DNA from: DASSZN01 sp035702805
GTDB lineage: Bacteria; Chloroflexota; Chloroflexia; Thermomicrobiales; Thermomicrobiaceae
Direction: 5' to 3'
Assembly: GCA_035702805.1 (NCBI GenBank)
Contig: DASSZN010000157.1
Coordinates: 1-31,860, forward strand
Length of the DNA stretch: 31,860 nt
Below are positions 14,977 through 22,839 of this stretch, piece by piece. How positions within the stretch are numbered: position 1 is the stretch's first letter; each line of letters begins with the position of its first letter. The translations under genes and the position numbers were made by a program. The notes under the pieces were generated by a model. It did no database searches. It was not told where the DNA came from and was given only the letters and a program-made list of their open reading frames with translations.

Positions 14977-16434
14977 TTACGATCCGTTGTTCAACGCCTC
15001 CTCCAGCAGCTGCCTGGCGACGGCGTGATTGGCCGCGCCGCGCATCTGCCTCATCACCTGGCCCAGCAGGGAGTTGAGGGCCTGCTGTTTGCCACGGCGG
15101 TAGTCGGCGACTGGCGCGGGGTTCTCGGCGATCACCGCGTCGACGACCGCGCGAAGCCGATCGACGTCGCTCACCTGCGCAAGCCCACGATCCTCGACGA
15201 TCCGGCCCGGGTCGTCGCCGGTCTCGTGCACGGCGACCAGGACGTCCTTCGCCGTCCGTCGGGTGATGGTCTCGCCCGCCACCAGGTCGATCAGCTCGCG
15301 GAGCTGCGCCGGAGCCACGTTAACCTCGTCGATGCCGAGGCCGCGCTCACGCATCAGCGCGAAGACCTCACCGCTTACCCAGGTGGCCGCCGGCCGCGCG
15401 CGGGCCGGCTCGTGGTCGACGGACGCTTCGAAGTAGTCGGCAACCGCCCGCTCCTCGGTCAACACGGCGGCGTCGGCCGCGGAGAGGGCGTAGTCGGCCA
15501 CGAAGCGCTCCCGGCGCATCGCCGGCAACTCCGGCATCCGGCCGCGGATCCCGGTGACCTCCAACTCTGACAGGAACACCGGCGGCAGGTCCGGCTCCGG
15601 GAAGTACCGGTAGTCGTGGGCGTACTCCTTCGTACGCTGCGACACCGTGATGCCCTGGTCTTCGACCCAGCCTCGGGTCTCCTGCTCGATCCGCTCGCCG
15701 TTGAGCAGGGCGGCACGCTGCCGTTCGACCTCGAACGCCAGCGCCCGCTCGACGGATCGAAAACTGTTCATGTTTTTGATCTCGACTTTGGCCCCGACGA
15801 GCGACCCGTCCACCGACCGCTGCGAGACGTTGGCGTCGCAGCGGAAGGCGCCCTCCTCCATGTACCCACTCGACACGCCCAGGTAGCGGAGGATCTGCCG
15901 AAGGGCAACCAGGTAGAGGCGCGCGTCTTCGGGCGACTGCAGATCCGGGTCGCTCACGATCTCCATCAGCGGCACGCCCGAGCGATTCACATCGACGAGG
16001 CTGTAGCTCTCGCCTGCCCGGGTACGGTGCACGAGCCGTGCCGTGTCCTCCTCGAGGTGGACCCGGCGAATGCCGACCCGTCGTCGACCCCCGGCAGAGT
16101 CGAACTCCAGTCCCCCGCCGACGCACAGGGGGTGGTCATACTGCGAGATCTGATACCCCTTCATCAGGTCGGGATAAATGTAGTTCTTGCGATCGAACTT
16201 GCTGAATGCGGGAACATCGCAGCCGAGGGCGAGGCCGGTCATGACCGTGTAGACGATTGCCTCGTGATTGATGACGGGGAGCGCTCCGGGGAGCCCCAGG
16301 CAGATGGGACAGAGATGGGTGTTCGGCTCGGCCGCCGCGTATGACGCGGAACATCGACAGTACATCTTGGATCGGGTCAGGAGTTGCGCGTGAACTTCCA
16401 GCCCGATGACCGTCTCGAACTCCACCGCGATCAC
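14977..16434 (-). CDS. gatB: Aspartyl/glutamyl-tRNA(Asn/Gln) amidotransferase subunit B
   Basis: A 485-residue GatB, the kinase/tRNA-binding subunit of GatCAB, which converts Glu-tRNA(Gln) and Asp-tRNA(Asn) to the amide forms. Recognisable segments are FETVIGLEVHAQLLT at the start, the zinc site in KMYCRCS with HLCPICLGLPGALPV, and the kinase-like core KFDRKNYIYPDLMKGYQISQ. DVNRSGVPLMEIVSDPDL, CDANVSQRS and the family block VEIKNMNSFRSVERAL follow. The C-terminal helical YqeY-like domain ends in LLGQVMRQMRGAANHAVARQ. The GTG at 16434 is the likeliest start; a GTG 9 bases later is possible. The longer frame runs through the promoter. gatA and gatC are not nearby. Confidence 0.95.
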   Translation of the reverse strand: MIAVEFETVIGLEVHAQLLTRSKMYCRCSASYAAAEPNTHLCPICLGLPGALPVINHEAIVYTVMTGLALGCDVPAFSKFDRKNYIYPDLMKGYQISQYDHPLCVGGGLEFDSAGGRRRVGIRRVHLEEDTARLVHRTRAGESYSLVDVNRSGVPLMEIVSDPDLQSPEDARLYLVALRQILRYLGVSSGYMEEGAFRCDANVSQRSVDGSLVGAKVEIKNMNSFRSVERALAFEVERQRAALLNGERIEQETRGWVEDQGITVSQRTKEYAHDYRYFPEPDLPPVFLSELEVTGIRGRMPELPAMRRERFVADYALSAADAAVLTEERAVADYFEASVDHEPARARPAATWVSGEVFALMRERGLGIDEVNVAPAQLRELIDLVAGETITRRTAKDVLVAVHETGDDPGRIVEDRGLAQVSDVDRLRAVVDAVIAENPAPVADYRRGKQQALNSLLGQVMRQMRGAANHAVARQLLEEALNNGS

Positions 16435-16470
16435 CCCGCGCTGTCCGCAGCCCGTCGCCGCGCTCCGCCG

Positions 16471-16479
16471 ATTATAGCA
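16471..16479 (-). promoter_or_regulatory. Extended -10 promoter of gatB
   Basis: On the minus strand TGC-TATAAT (16479-16471) is a perfect extended -10 box about 37 bases before the gatB GTG. A TTGACA occurs at 16514-16509, but 32 bases from the -10, too far to work as its -35 box. Confidence 0.6.
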
Positions 16480-16568
16480 CGGGCGACTCCGCGACTGATC
16501 GGTTGAGTTGTCAAATGCGCAGACGTGTTCCGGCGGGAGCGGGCGGATGGACACGTCGAACGGTTCCG

Positions 16569-17846
16569 CTAGGAGCCAAGGGCAATGAACGGCGCGGGGT
16601 CGACGGGCGTGCCGTTGATGCGGATTTCGTAGTGGACGTGCGGCCCGGTCGAGTTGCCGGTTGAGCCCGACAGCGAGATGACCTGGCCGGCCTTGACCTG
16701 CTCGCCCACCGTCACCAGCAACTGCGAGTTATGCCCGTAGAGGGTCTGAATCCCATTGCCGTGGTCGATTTCGACCAGGTTGCCGTAGCCGCCGTCCCAC
16801 CCGGCGATCGCTACCGTCCCAGCCGCCGTCGCCTTGACCGGCGTTCCCGTGGGGACGGCCAGATCGATGCCGGTGTGGAAGTGCGGATAGGGACCGTAGG
16901 GAGGCTCGGACGTGAAGCTCGTGGGGCCAAACGGCTGGGTGACGACGCCGTTAACCGGAGCACCACGCGGCGTTGTCGAAAGCGAGGCGGGACCGGTCGG
17001 GATGTTCGACGCCGCGATCGCCTGCTGGGCGGCCGAGAATTGCGCCTGAGCGGTCTGGTTCGCCTCGTCGAGTGACATCTGGAGCGCCGAGACCCGATTC
17101 AGGTCGCTCGAGATCTGACCGCTGAGGGACTGGAAGCTTGGGATGCCCGCCAGGTCCGCCGCCGTCGGACCGCCGACCGGGGGCGTTTGCGCGGATGGGA
17201 GCCCGAGCATCCCGCGTAGCTGGTTGGCCAGCTGCTCGAGCTGCGTGAGCTGCTGATCGATCGACTGCACGCGAGTGGACAGGTCGTTCAGCTGACTCTG
17301 CCGCTGCTGCTCGACCGTCTGCAGCTGCTGCTGGGTCGCCTGGACCTGCTGCTGCGACGACTGCAACTCGGCCTGTGCCTGCGCCACCCCCTGCGCTTGC
17401 TGCTGGCGCTGATCGTTCAGAGCCGCGGCATCACGCTGCGCCTGGGCGAGGTCTGCCTCCAGTGAGCCGACCTGTTCGGAGAGGCTCTGGATCTGGCCGA
17501 CGGCAGCGGCGTCGGTCGGTCGGGCCGGGGGAGGCTCGATCGGCACAACCGCCGTGCGCGGCACCGTCGTTGTGGTCCGCGGCACCGCGACGGGCGTTGC
17601 CTGCTGGCGCGCCGTCGTGACCGCGATGCCCAGCGCCCCGACGGTCCCCCCGAAGCCCAGCGCGAGCACGATGAGCAGCCAGTAGGGAATGACGCTCGTG
17701 CGCCGCAACCACCGAGCGGCTCGAAATGGTAGGTCCCCGTCCGCCGCCGTGACGGCCAGCGCGACGGCAACGCCATTTCGTGGGGGCTGCAACTGGCGCA
17801 GCGCCGCGGTCGATCGTGATGGCCGGGAAGAGCGGTATCCAATCAT
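16569..17846 (-). CDS. Membrane-anchored coiled-coil M23 (LytM-type) peptidase or EnvC-like activator
   Basis: A 425-residue envelope protein. A basic cytoplasmic N-terminus precedes a single transmembrane segment (about 52-76, PYWLLIVLALGFGGTVGALG). A Thr/Pro-rich linker and a Gln/Ala-rich coiled coil (about 105-225) follow, then a C-terminal LytM domain. The domain retains the zinc-ligand motifs H324-x3-D328 (HFHTGIDLAV) and HVH at 403-405, so it is probably an active peptidoglycan endopeptidase cutting peptide stems. The coiled-coil plus LytM layout resembles EnvC and sporulation-type regulators. The ATG at 17846 is chosen because upstream sequence in this frame is not protein-like; its Shine-Dalgarno is weak, so the start is less sure. 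It is upstream of gatB on the same strand with a separate promoter between them. Confidence 0.85.
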   Translation of the reverse strand: MIGYRSSRPSRSTAALRQLQPPRNGVAVALAVTAADGDLPFRAARWLRRTSVIPYWLLIVLALGFGGTVGALGIAVTTARQQATPVAVPRTTTTVPRTAVVPIEPPPARPTDAAAVGQIQSLSEQVGSLEADLAQAQRDAAALNDQRQQQAQGVAQAQAELQSSQQQVQATQQQLQTVEQQRQSQLNDLSTRVQSIDQQLTQLEQLANQLRGMLGLPSAQTPPVGGPTAADLAGIPSFQSLSGQISSDLNRVSALQMSLDEANQTAQAQFSAAQQAIAASNIPTGPASLSTTPRGAPVNGVVTQPFGPTSFTSEPPYGPYPHFHTGIDLAVPTGTPVKATAAGTVAIAGWDGGYGNLVEIDHGNGIQTLYGHNSQLLVTVGEQVKAGQVISLSGSTGNSTGPHVHYEIRINGTPVDPAPFIALGS

Positions 17847-18255
17847 GCTCGGACGATAGCGTTGGCCCCTGTTTGTGAACAAGGCGACAAAGGTCCCAAC
17901 GCGCTCGCGGAACCGGCACGGAACGCGCCGTACGGGAGTCACAGTGGTACCGAACGGGGTCGTCTCGCTGGACCGCCACATGCACAGATTCAATGTATAA
18001 ACCGACCGGAATGTGGGATGGCCTATGGTAAGATCGCACGCTGAGGGGGCGGGCCCAAAGCCCGGTCTACTGTCCGTCGAAGTGCGGGCCCCTCTTGCGC
18101 GCGGCGAATGGAAGCGGCGTGAACGCCCGGAAGGTGACGTGAGCCGCTCCACGGTTCCGGTTCCACGAGGCGGACGCATTCCTTCCTGAAGCGCACCGCC
18201 CGGCGTCTTGCATGGCGGTGGGCGACCGGAGCAGCGAGGAGGCCAGGGCGACGCA
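17847..18255. other. Divergent intergenic region with structured leader ahead of the NuoG-like gene
   Basis: 409 bases between the M23 gene (minus) and the NuoG-like gene (plus). On the plus strand a -10-like TAAGAT lies at 18029-18034, the same hexamer as the aldehyde dehydrogenase promoter, without a clear -35. Downstream is a G+C-rich leader of about 220 bases. It contains a CGGGC-CCAAA-GCCCG hairpin near 18055 enclosed by GAGGGG/CCCCTC arms, and further self-complementary runs. No known riboswitch core was recognised. No gene is seen. Confidence 0.4.
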
Positions 18256-20652
18256 ATGGTGGTCAACTCGGAGACGAAGCTCGTCACGCTGAGCATCAAC
18301 GGCGAGCCGGTGACGGTGCCCGAGGGGTCAACCGTCCTCCAGGCATGCCAGCACGCCGGCATCGAGGTACCAAACCTCTGTTACCAACCGCTGCTCCGTC
18401 CCTGGGGGTCGTGTCGCGTCTGCACCGTCGAGATCCTCGGTCGCCGCGGCGGCCTGATCGAGTCGTGCGCGGCGCAGGCGCGCGAGGGGATGGAGGTCCT
18501 GACCCACTCGCCGGAAGTCCTGGCGTCACGCCAGTTTCTTCTCCAGATGTACCTGGTCGACCACGCGCTCGACTGCCCCACCTGCGACAAGTCCGGCGAG
18601 TGCTACCTGCAGGACAACACCTACCTTCACAACGTGCACAACAACCCCTACCGGCGCCCGAAGCTGGCTCGCGCCTACACCCACCTGAGCGACGTGATCG
18701 ACTACAAGTGGGACCGGTGCATCATCTGCGCGCGCTGCACGCGGGTCTGCGATGAGGTCATCGGCGTCACCGCCATCGAGGTCCTCAATCGCGGCCTGGA
18801 GGCGGAGATTGGCCCCGCCTACGGCACCGATCTGCGCGACACCACCTGCACCTCATGCGGCATGTGCATCGCGGTCTGTCCGGTGGGCGCGCTGACCGAC
18901 CGGCGCTTCGGGTCGCACCCATGGGAGCTCGACGCCACCGAGACGATCTGCGGCTTCTGTGACGTGGGCTGCACGCTCAACGTCGAGCACAACCGCGGCC
19001 TGGTCCGACGTGTCACGCACCTCTGGGACCGGGGCGTGAACCACGGCTACACCTGCGAGCGCGGAAAGTGGGGCTACGACCAGGTCCAGCATCCCGATCG
19101 ACTGGACCGCGCCTACGTCCGCGGCTCTGACGGCTGGACCTCGGCCGACCTCGACGAGGCACTGGACACCGTGGCCGATCGTCTGCGCCACTACCAGGGC
19201 AGCCAGTTCGCCGCGCTCGCCTCCCCCGACGCTACCAACGAGGAGAACTACCTCCTGCAGCAGTTCACGCGCGCGGTCATGGGCACGAACAATGTCGACC
19301 GGCTCACCCGGCCCAACCAGGTCCGGGTCGACCTAGCGCTGGGCGACGCCTTTGGTCTGCCGACCAGCACCAACTCGATGCAGGAGACCTTCACCAACAC
19401 CAAGAGCATGCTGGTGGTCGGCCCGAACATCGGCGAGGCAGCGCCGGTCGCGAGCTACTGGCTCTACTGGTCGCGCACCTATCGCGAGGCCAGGACAGTC
19501 GTGATCTCTCAGGATCACTTCCCGCTCTGCGATCGGGCCGAGGTATGGATCAAGCCACCCGTGGGACAGGAAGCGGCGGTCCTGAACGCGATGGCGCGCG
19601 TCATCATCGACGAGGGACTGGCGCGACCGATCGCGGTTGTCGAGCCGGCCTTCGCCGCATGGCGGTCGTCGCTGGATGGCTTCGACCTTGAGACCGTCAC
19701 CCGGGACACCGGCGTCGACGCAGACCTGATCCGCCGCGCCGCGCTCATCTACGCAACCGGTGGAGTCGGCCACAGCGACGGACGTGACCTGGACGCGTAT
19801 CCGCCGAGCGCCGTCTACCAGACGCTCGCGAGCGAGCAGGACACCGACGCGCGCGCGGCCGCCGTAGCCCTGAACAACCTGGCGCTCCTGACCGGCAACG
19901 TTGGGCGAGCGGGAGGCGGGGTGCTGGCATTCCGCGGCCCGGCCAACTATCAGGGCGCGACCGACCTGGGCTGTAACCCCGTGTTCTACCCCGGCTACCA
20001 GGCCGTGAGTGACGACCGGGCCCGTCGCGCGTTCGAGGCCGCCTGGCTGCCGCGCTGGAACGACACCGCGGTGCCGCGGAACGGGTTCAAGACCCTCGGC
20101 TCGCTGCCCACCGATCCCGGTCTGAGCCTCGAAGAGATGATCGGCGCCATCGACGCCGGGCAGATCAAGGCGATGTACATCGTCGGCGCCAGCCACAAGT
20201 TTGGGCAGCCGGTCGACGAGCGACTGCTGGCCGTCCTGCCAAAGCTCGAGTTTCTGGTGGTCGAGGACGTCTTCGAGAGCCCATTGACCGAGCTTGCCCA
20301 CGTGGTCCTGCCGGGCACGATGTTCCTGGAGAAGGACGGCTCCTTCACCAACGCCGACCGCACGATCCAGCGGGTACGGACCGCGATCGCGCCCCCCGGT
20401 GACGCGCAGGGCGGCTGGTGGTATCTGCAGGAGATCGCCCAGCGATTGGGATACGGTCTGAACCACCCGCACCCATCGCTGGTCCTCGAGGAGGTCGCAC
20501 GCGTCGCGCCGATCTACTCCGGCGTGTCGTTCCCGCGGCTGGAGCGCGGCCCGCTCCACTGGCCGGTGCGGCCCTTCACCGCGGAGCAGAGCGTTTTCCT
20601 GGAGGTCGGCAACGGGCTCGCGCCCGATCAGGTCCACCTGGTCGCCGACTAG
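18256..20652 (+). CDS. NuoG / formate dehydrogenase-like iron-sulfur molybdopterin-domain protein
   Basis: A 798-residue protein. It has an N-terminal [2Fe-2S] ferredoxin domain (Cys42, 53, 56, 71), then a His-Cys3 [4Fe-4S] site (His103, Cys107, 110, 116). Two ferredoxin-type [4Fe-4S] clusters follow (Cys155/158/161/165 and Cys198/201/204/208), then the [4Fe-4S] site that begins the molybdopterin-type domain (Cys232, 235, 239, 267). The remaining 530 residues are the bis-MGD oxidoreductase fold (GNVGRAGGGVLAFRGPANYQ, VVLPGTMFLEKDG). This architecture is shared by NuoG of complex I and NAD-linked formate dehydrogenase alpha subunits. The region after NNVD345-348 reads RLTRPNQ, without the Cys/Sec-His pair of active formate dehydrogenases, so electron-transfer function is more likely than formate oxidation. 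It is paired with a NuoI-like protein 36 bases downstream. The ATG at 18256 gives a normal N-terminus. Confidence 0.88.
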   Translation: MVVNSETKLVTLSINGEPVTVPEGSTVLQACQHAGIEVPNLCYQPLLRPWGSCRVCTVEILGRRGGLIESCAAQAREGMEVLTHSPEVLASRQFLLQMYLVDHALDCPTCDKSGECYLQDNTYLHNVHNNPYRRPKLARAYTHLSDVIDYKWDRCIICARCTRVCDEVIGVTAIEVLNRGLEAEIGPAYGTDLRDTTCTSCGMCIAVCPVGALTDRRFGSHPWELDATETICGFCDVGCTLNVEHNRGLVRRVTHLWDRGVNHGYTCERGKWGYDQVQHPDRLDRAYVRGSDGWTSADLDEALDTVADRLRHYQGSQFAALASPDATNEENYLLQQFTRAVMGTNNVDRLTRPNQVRVDLALGDAFGLPTSTNSMQETFTNTKSMLVVGPNIGEAAPVASYWLYWSRTYREARTVVISQDHFPLCDRAEVWIKPPVGQEAAVLNAMARVIIDEGLARPIAVVEPAFAAWRSSLDGFDLETVTRDTGVDADLIRRAALIYATGGVGHSDGRDLDAYPPSAVYQTLASEQDTDARAAAVALNNLALLTGNVGRAGGGVLAFRGPANYQGATDLGCNPVFYPGYQAVSDDRARRAFEAAWLPRWNDTAVPRNGFKTLGSLPTDPGLSLEEMIGAIDAGQIKAMYIVGASHKFGQPVDERLLAVLPKLEFLVVEDVFESPLTELAHVVLPGTMFLEKDGSFTNADRTIQRVRTAIAPPGDAQGGWWYLQEIAQRLGYGLNHPHPSLVLEEVARVAPIYSGVSFPRLERGPLHWPVRPFTAEQSVFLEVGNGLAPDQVHLVAD

Positions 20653-20688
20653 TCCCGGCCCGCAAGCACGAGTGAGGATGGACCGCTG

Positions 20689-21120
20689 ATGCTGGATGAG
20701 GTCAAGGGTTTCTGGGTCACCTTCAAGCGACTAGGGACGGGCAACGTCACCACGCAGTACCCCGAGGAGAAGCGGCAGATGGCGCCGCGCTTCCGCGGGC
20801 TGCCGTCGCTACGGGCCGACCCGGAGACGGGCGAGGCGCTCTGCGTTGCCTGTGGGCTGTGCGCGCGCATCTGCCCGACGAGCTGCCTCGAGATGACCGT
20901 GGTGCCCTCCGAGGAGGGTGACCGCGAACTGGCCGAGTTCATCCTGCGCTCCGGCCGCTGCCTCTTCTGCGGCTTCTGCGCCCAGGTGTGCCCGGTCGAC
21001 GCCATCACCATGAGCGGCGAGTACGAACTGGCCACCCAGATGCGGGACGGGTTGATCTACACCAAGACGGAGCTCGCGAGCATCGGCGCGCAGAACCTGA
21101 GCTGGTGGACGGCCGAGTAG
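20689..21120 (+). CDS. NuoI-like 2[4Fe-4S] ferredoxin subunit
   Basis: A 143-residue protein with two [4Fe-4S] cluster motifs, CVACGLCARICP (about residues 46-57) and CLFCGFCAQVCP (about 90-101), in the C-x2-C-x2-C-x3-C-P form of NuoI (TYKY). The N-terminus LDEVKGFWVTFKRLGTGNVT and QYPEEKRQMAPRFRGLP closely follow the NuoI pattern for membrane-arm contact, and the C-terminus is the usual extended tail. It would carry electrons from the NuoG-like protein toward quinone or another partner. It lies 36 bases behind the NuoG-like gene and is followed by a strong hairpin, so the two form a two-gene unit outside any visible complete nuo operon. Confidence 0.9.
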   Translation: MLDEVKGFWVTFKRLGTGNVTTQYPEEKRQMAPRFRGLPSLRADPETGEALCVACGLCARICPTSCLEMTVVPSEEGDRELAEFILRSGRCLFCGFCAQVCPVDAITMSGEYELATQMRDGLIYTKTELASIGAQNLSWWTAE

Positions 21121-21149
21121 GGCCATCTCCGCACCACAGGGCACGTCAG

Positions 21150-21181
21150 GTGACGATGGGGCCGGTCGGCCCCATCGTCAC
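21150..21181. terminator. Hairpin terminator after the NuoG/NuoI-like pair
   Basis: The arms GTGACGATGGGGCCG (21150-21164) and CGGCCCCATCGTCAC (21167-21181) are perfectly complementary over 15 bases. No T-run follows. Confidence 0.7.
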
Positions 21182-21199
21182 GTCCGCGGCACCCCCGGT

Positions 21200-21228
21200 T
21201 TGACCACCCTCCGCCCCGGACCTAAGAT
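21200..21228 (+). promoter_or_regulatory. Promoter of the aldehyde dehydrogenase gene
   Basis: TTGACC (21200-21205) and TAAGAT (21223-21228) are 17 bases apart, just beyond the terminator of the preceding gene pair. The leader is about 65 bases. Confidence 0.65.
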
Positions 21229-21300
21229 CGAACCATCTGGCGCCGACTGGCGGTGCGGCCGGTCGGCAACCCGGACGTACGACGACGGGAGGGACCGAGC

Positions 21301-22734
21301 ATGGCTATGGAGCGCCGGTTCTACTGTGCCGGCGAGTGGCGCTCGTCGAGCAATCCGGTCACGATCAAGAACCCGTACAGCGGCGATGCCGTCGCCACGA
21401 CCTGGCTGGCCGGTAACGACGACTTCAACGACGCCGTCGTCGCGGCCCAGCAGGCGTTTGACGAGACGCGCCACCTGCAGAGCTACGAGCGCGCGGCTAT
21501 CCTGGACCGCATGGCCGACGGGCTGGCGGCGCGCCAGGATGAGTTCGCGCGCCTGATGGCCGAGGAGTCGGCCAAGCCGATCCGCGACGCGCGCGTCGAG
21601 GTCGCTCGCGGCGTCTTCACCCTGCGCACGGCGGCCGAGGAAGCACGGCGGATCGGCGGCGAGGTGATCCCGCTCGACCTGATGGCGTCGTCCGCCGGCC
21701 GCTTCGGCATCACCCGCCGCTTCCCGATCGGGCCGATCGCCGGGATCTCGCCGTTCAACTTCCCGCTCAACCTGGCGCTGCACAAGCTGGCACCGGCGAT
21801 CGCCTCGGGCAACACCATCGTGCTCAAGCCGCCGAGCTACGACCCGCTGACGATGCTGGCCTTCGCCGCGATCGTGGATCAGGCCGGGCTGCCACGCGGC
21901 GCGGTCAGCATCATGCCGATGGACCGCGAGGTCGGCGACCGGCTGGTGACCGACCCGCGCTTCAAGCTCCTGTCCTTCACCGGCTCGCCGGCGGTGGGCT
22001 GGGACATGAAAATGCGCGCGGGCAAGAAGAAGGTCGTGCTCGAACTGGGCGGCAACGCCGGAGTCGTGGTCGACCGGGGTGCCAACTTGCCGCTCGCGGT
22101 CTCGCGCGTCCGCGTCGGCGCGTTCGCCTACGCCGGGCAGGTCTGCATCTCGGTGCAGCGTGTCTACGTCCACCGCTCGGTGTTCGACGAGTTCAACGAG
22201 CGGCTGGTGGCCGAGGTCCAGGCGATGAGACTCGGCGACCCGCTGGACGAGGCAACCGACCTCGGTCCGATGATCGACGAAAGGGCGGCACGGCGGAGCG
22301 AGGACTGGGTGGCGACCGCCGTCGCCGAGGGTGCGCGGGTGCTCACCGGCGGTAAGGCGGAGGGTAACTTCTTCCAGCCGACGGTGCTCGTCGACGCGAA
22401 GCGCGAGAGCTTCGTCTGCAGCCGCGAGGCGTTCGCGCCGCTGGTGAACGTCTTCCCCTACGACGACTTCGAGGAGGCGCTGGCCGAGATCAACGACTCG
22501 GACTTCGGTCTGCAGGCGGGTATCTTCACTCGGAGCCTCGAGCACGCGCTGCGCGCCTTCGAGACGCTCGATGTGGGCGGCGTGGTCGTCAATGACATCC
22601 CCACCTACCGCATCGACCACATGCCCTACGGCGGCGTGAAGGACTCCGGGCTGAGCCGCGAGGGGCTGCGTTACGCCATCGAGGACATGACCGAGCCGCG
22701 CCTGATGGTCTTCAATCGCGTGCCCGACGCGTAG
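21301..22734 (+). CDS. NAD(P)-dependent aldehyde dehydrogenase
   Basis: A 477-residue aldehyde dehydrogenase oxidising an aldehyde to its acid. Landmarks are GPIAGISPFNFPLNLALHKL (substrate-channel Asn), IVLKPPSYDP (cofactor Lys), LSFTGSPAVGWDM (Rossmann Gly), LELGGNAGVVV (general-base Glu), YAGQVCISVQRVYVH (catalytic Cys), CSREAFAPLVNV and MPYGGVKDSGLSREG. The VCISVQRV form, with a Ser-Val-Gln-Arg after the Cys, resembles lactaldehyde, glyceraldehyde or phosphonoacetaldehyde dehydrogenase subgroups. The substrate is not certain. The start is supported by a GGGAGGGA Shine-Dalgarno. It has its own promoter and terminator and appears monocistronic. Confidence 0.92.
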   Translation: MAMERRFYCAGEWRSSSNPVTIKNPYSGDAVATTWLAGNDDFNDAVVAAQQAFDETRHLQSYERAAILDRMADGLAARQDEFARLMAEESAKPIRDARVEVARGVFTLRTAAEEARRIGGEVIPLDLMASSAGRFGITRRFPIGPIAGISPFNFPLNLALHKLAPAIASGNTIVLKPPSYDPLTMLAFAAIVDQAGLPRGAVSIMPMDREVGDRLVTDPRFKLLSFTGSPAVGWDMKMRAGKKKVVLELGGNAGVVVDRGANLPLAVSRVRVGAFAYAGQVCISVQRVYVHRSVFDEFNERLVAEVQAMRLGDPLDEATDLGPMIDERAARRSEDWVATAVAEGARVLTGGKAEGNFFQPTVLVDAKRESFVCSREAFAPLVNVFPYDDFEEALAEINDSDFGLQAGIFTRSLEHALRAFETLDVGGVVVNDIPTYRIDHMPYGGVKDSGLSREGLRYAIEDMTEPRLMVFNRVPDA

Positions 22735-22775
22735 TCGCGCACGAACGAGCCGACACGCTCGGGCCGCAAGAACGG

Positions 22776-22796
22776 GCCGGGGCTACGCGCCCCGGC
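22776..22796. terminator. Hairpin terminator after aldehyde dehydrogenase
   Basis: GCCGGGGC (22776-22783), a 5-base loop and GCCCCGGC (22789-22796) form a perfect 8-bp stem 41 bases after the stop codon. Confidence 0.55.
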
Positions 22797-22833
22797 TCTC
22801 GACGTTCCCGGCAGCCACGCGGGAGCGTCGAGA
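22797..22833. terminator. Hairpin terminator for endonuclease IV gene
   Basis: The arms at 22797-22810 (TCTCGACGTTCCCG) and 22820-22833 (CGGGAGCGTCGAGA) pair over 14 positions with one mismatch or wobble and a 9-base loop, just beyond the nfo stop and abutting the previous hairpin. It works in either direction in this convergent junction. Confidence 0.6.
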
Positions 22834-22839
22834 ACCTCG

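Noticed and set aside
16477..16514. TTGACA at 16514-16509 as the -35 box for the gatB TATAAT
   Set aside because: The spacing is 32 bases, too long; the TATAAT is explained better as an extended -10 box.
17100..17480. CTG/CAG-rich repeats as a tandem DNA repeat
   Set aside because: They are codons of the Gln/Ala-rich coiled coil of the M23 protein, without exact tandem periodicity.
18035..18255. Known riboswitch (cobalamin, TPP, SAM) in the NuoG leader
   Set aside because: None of the conserved cores I know was recognised there.
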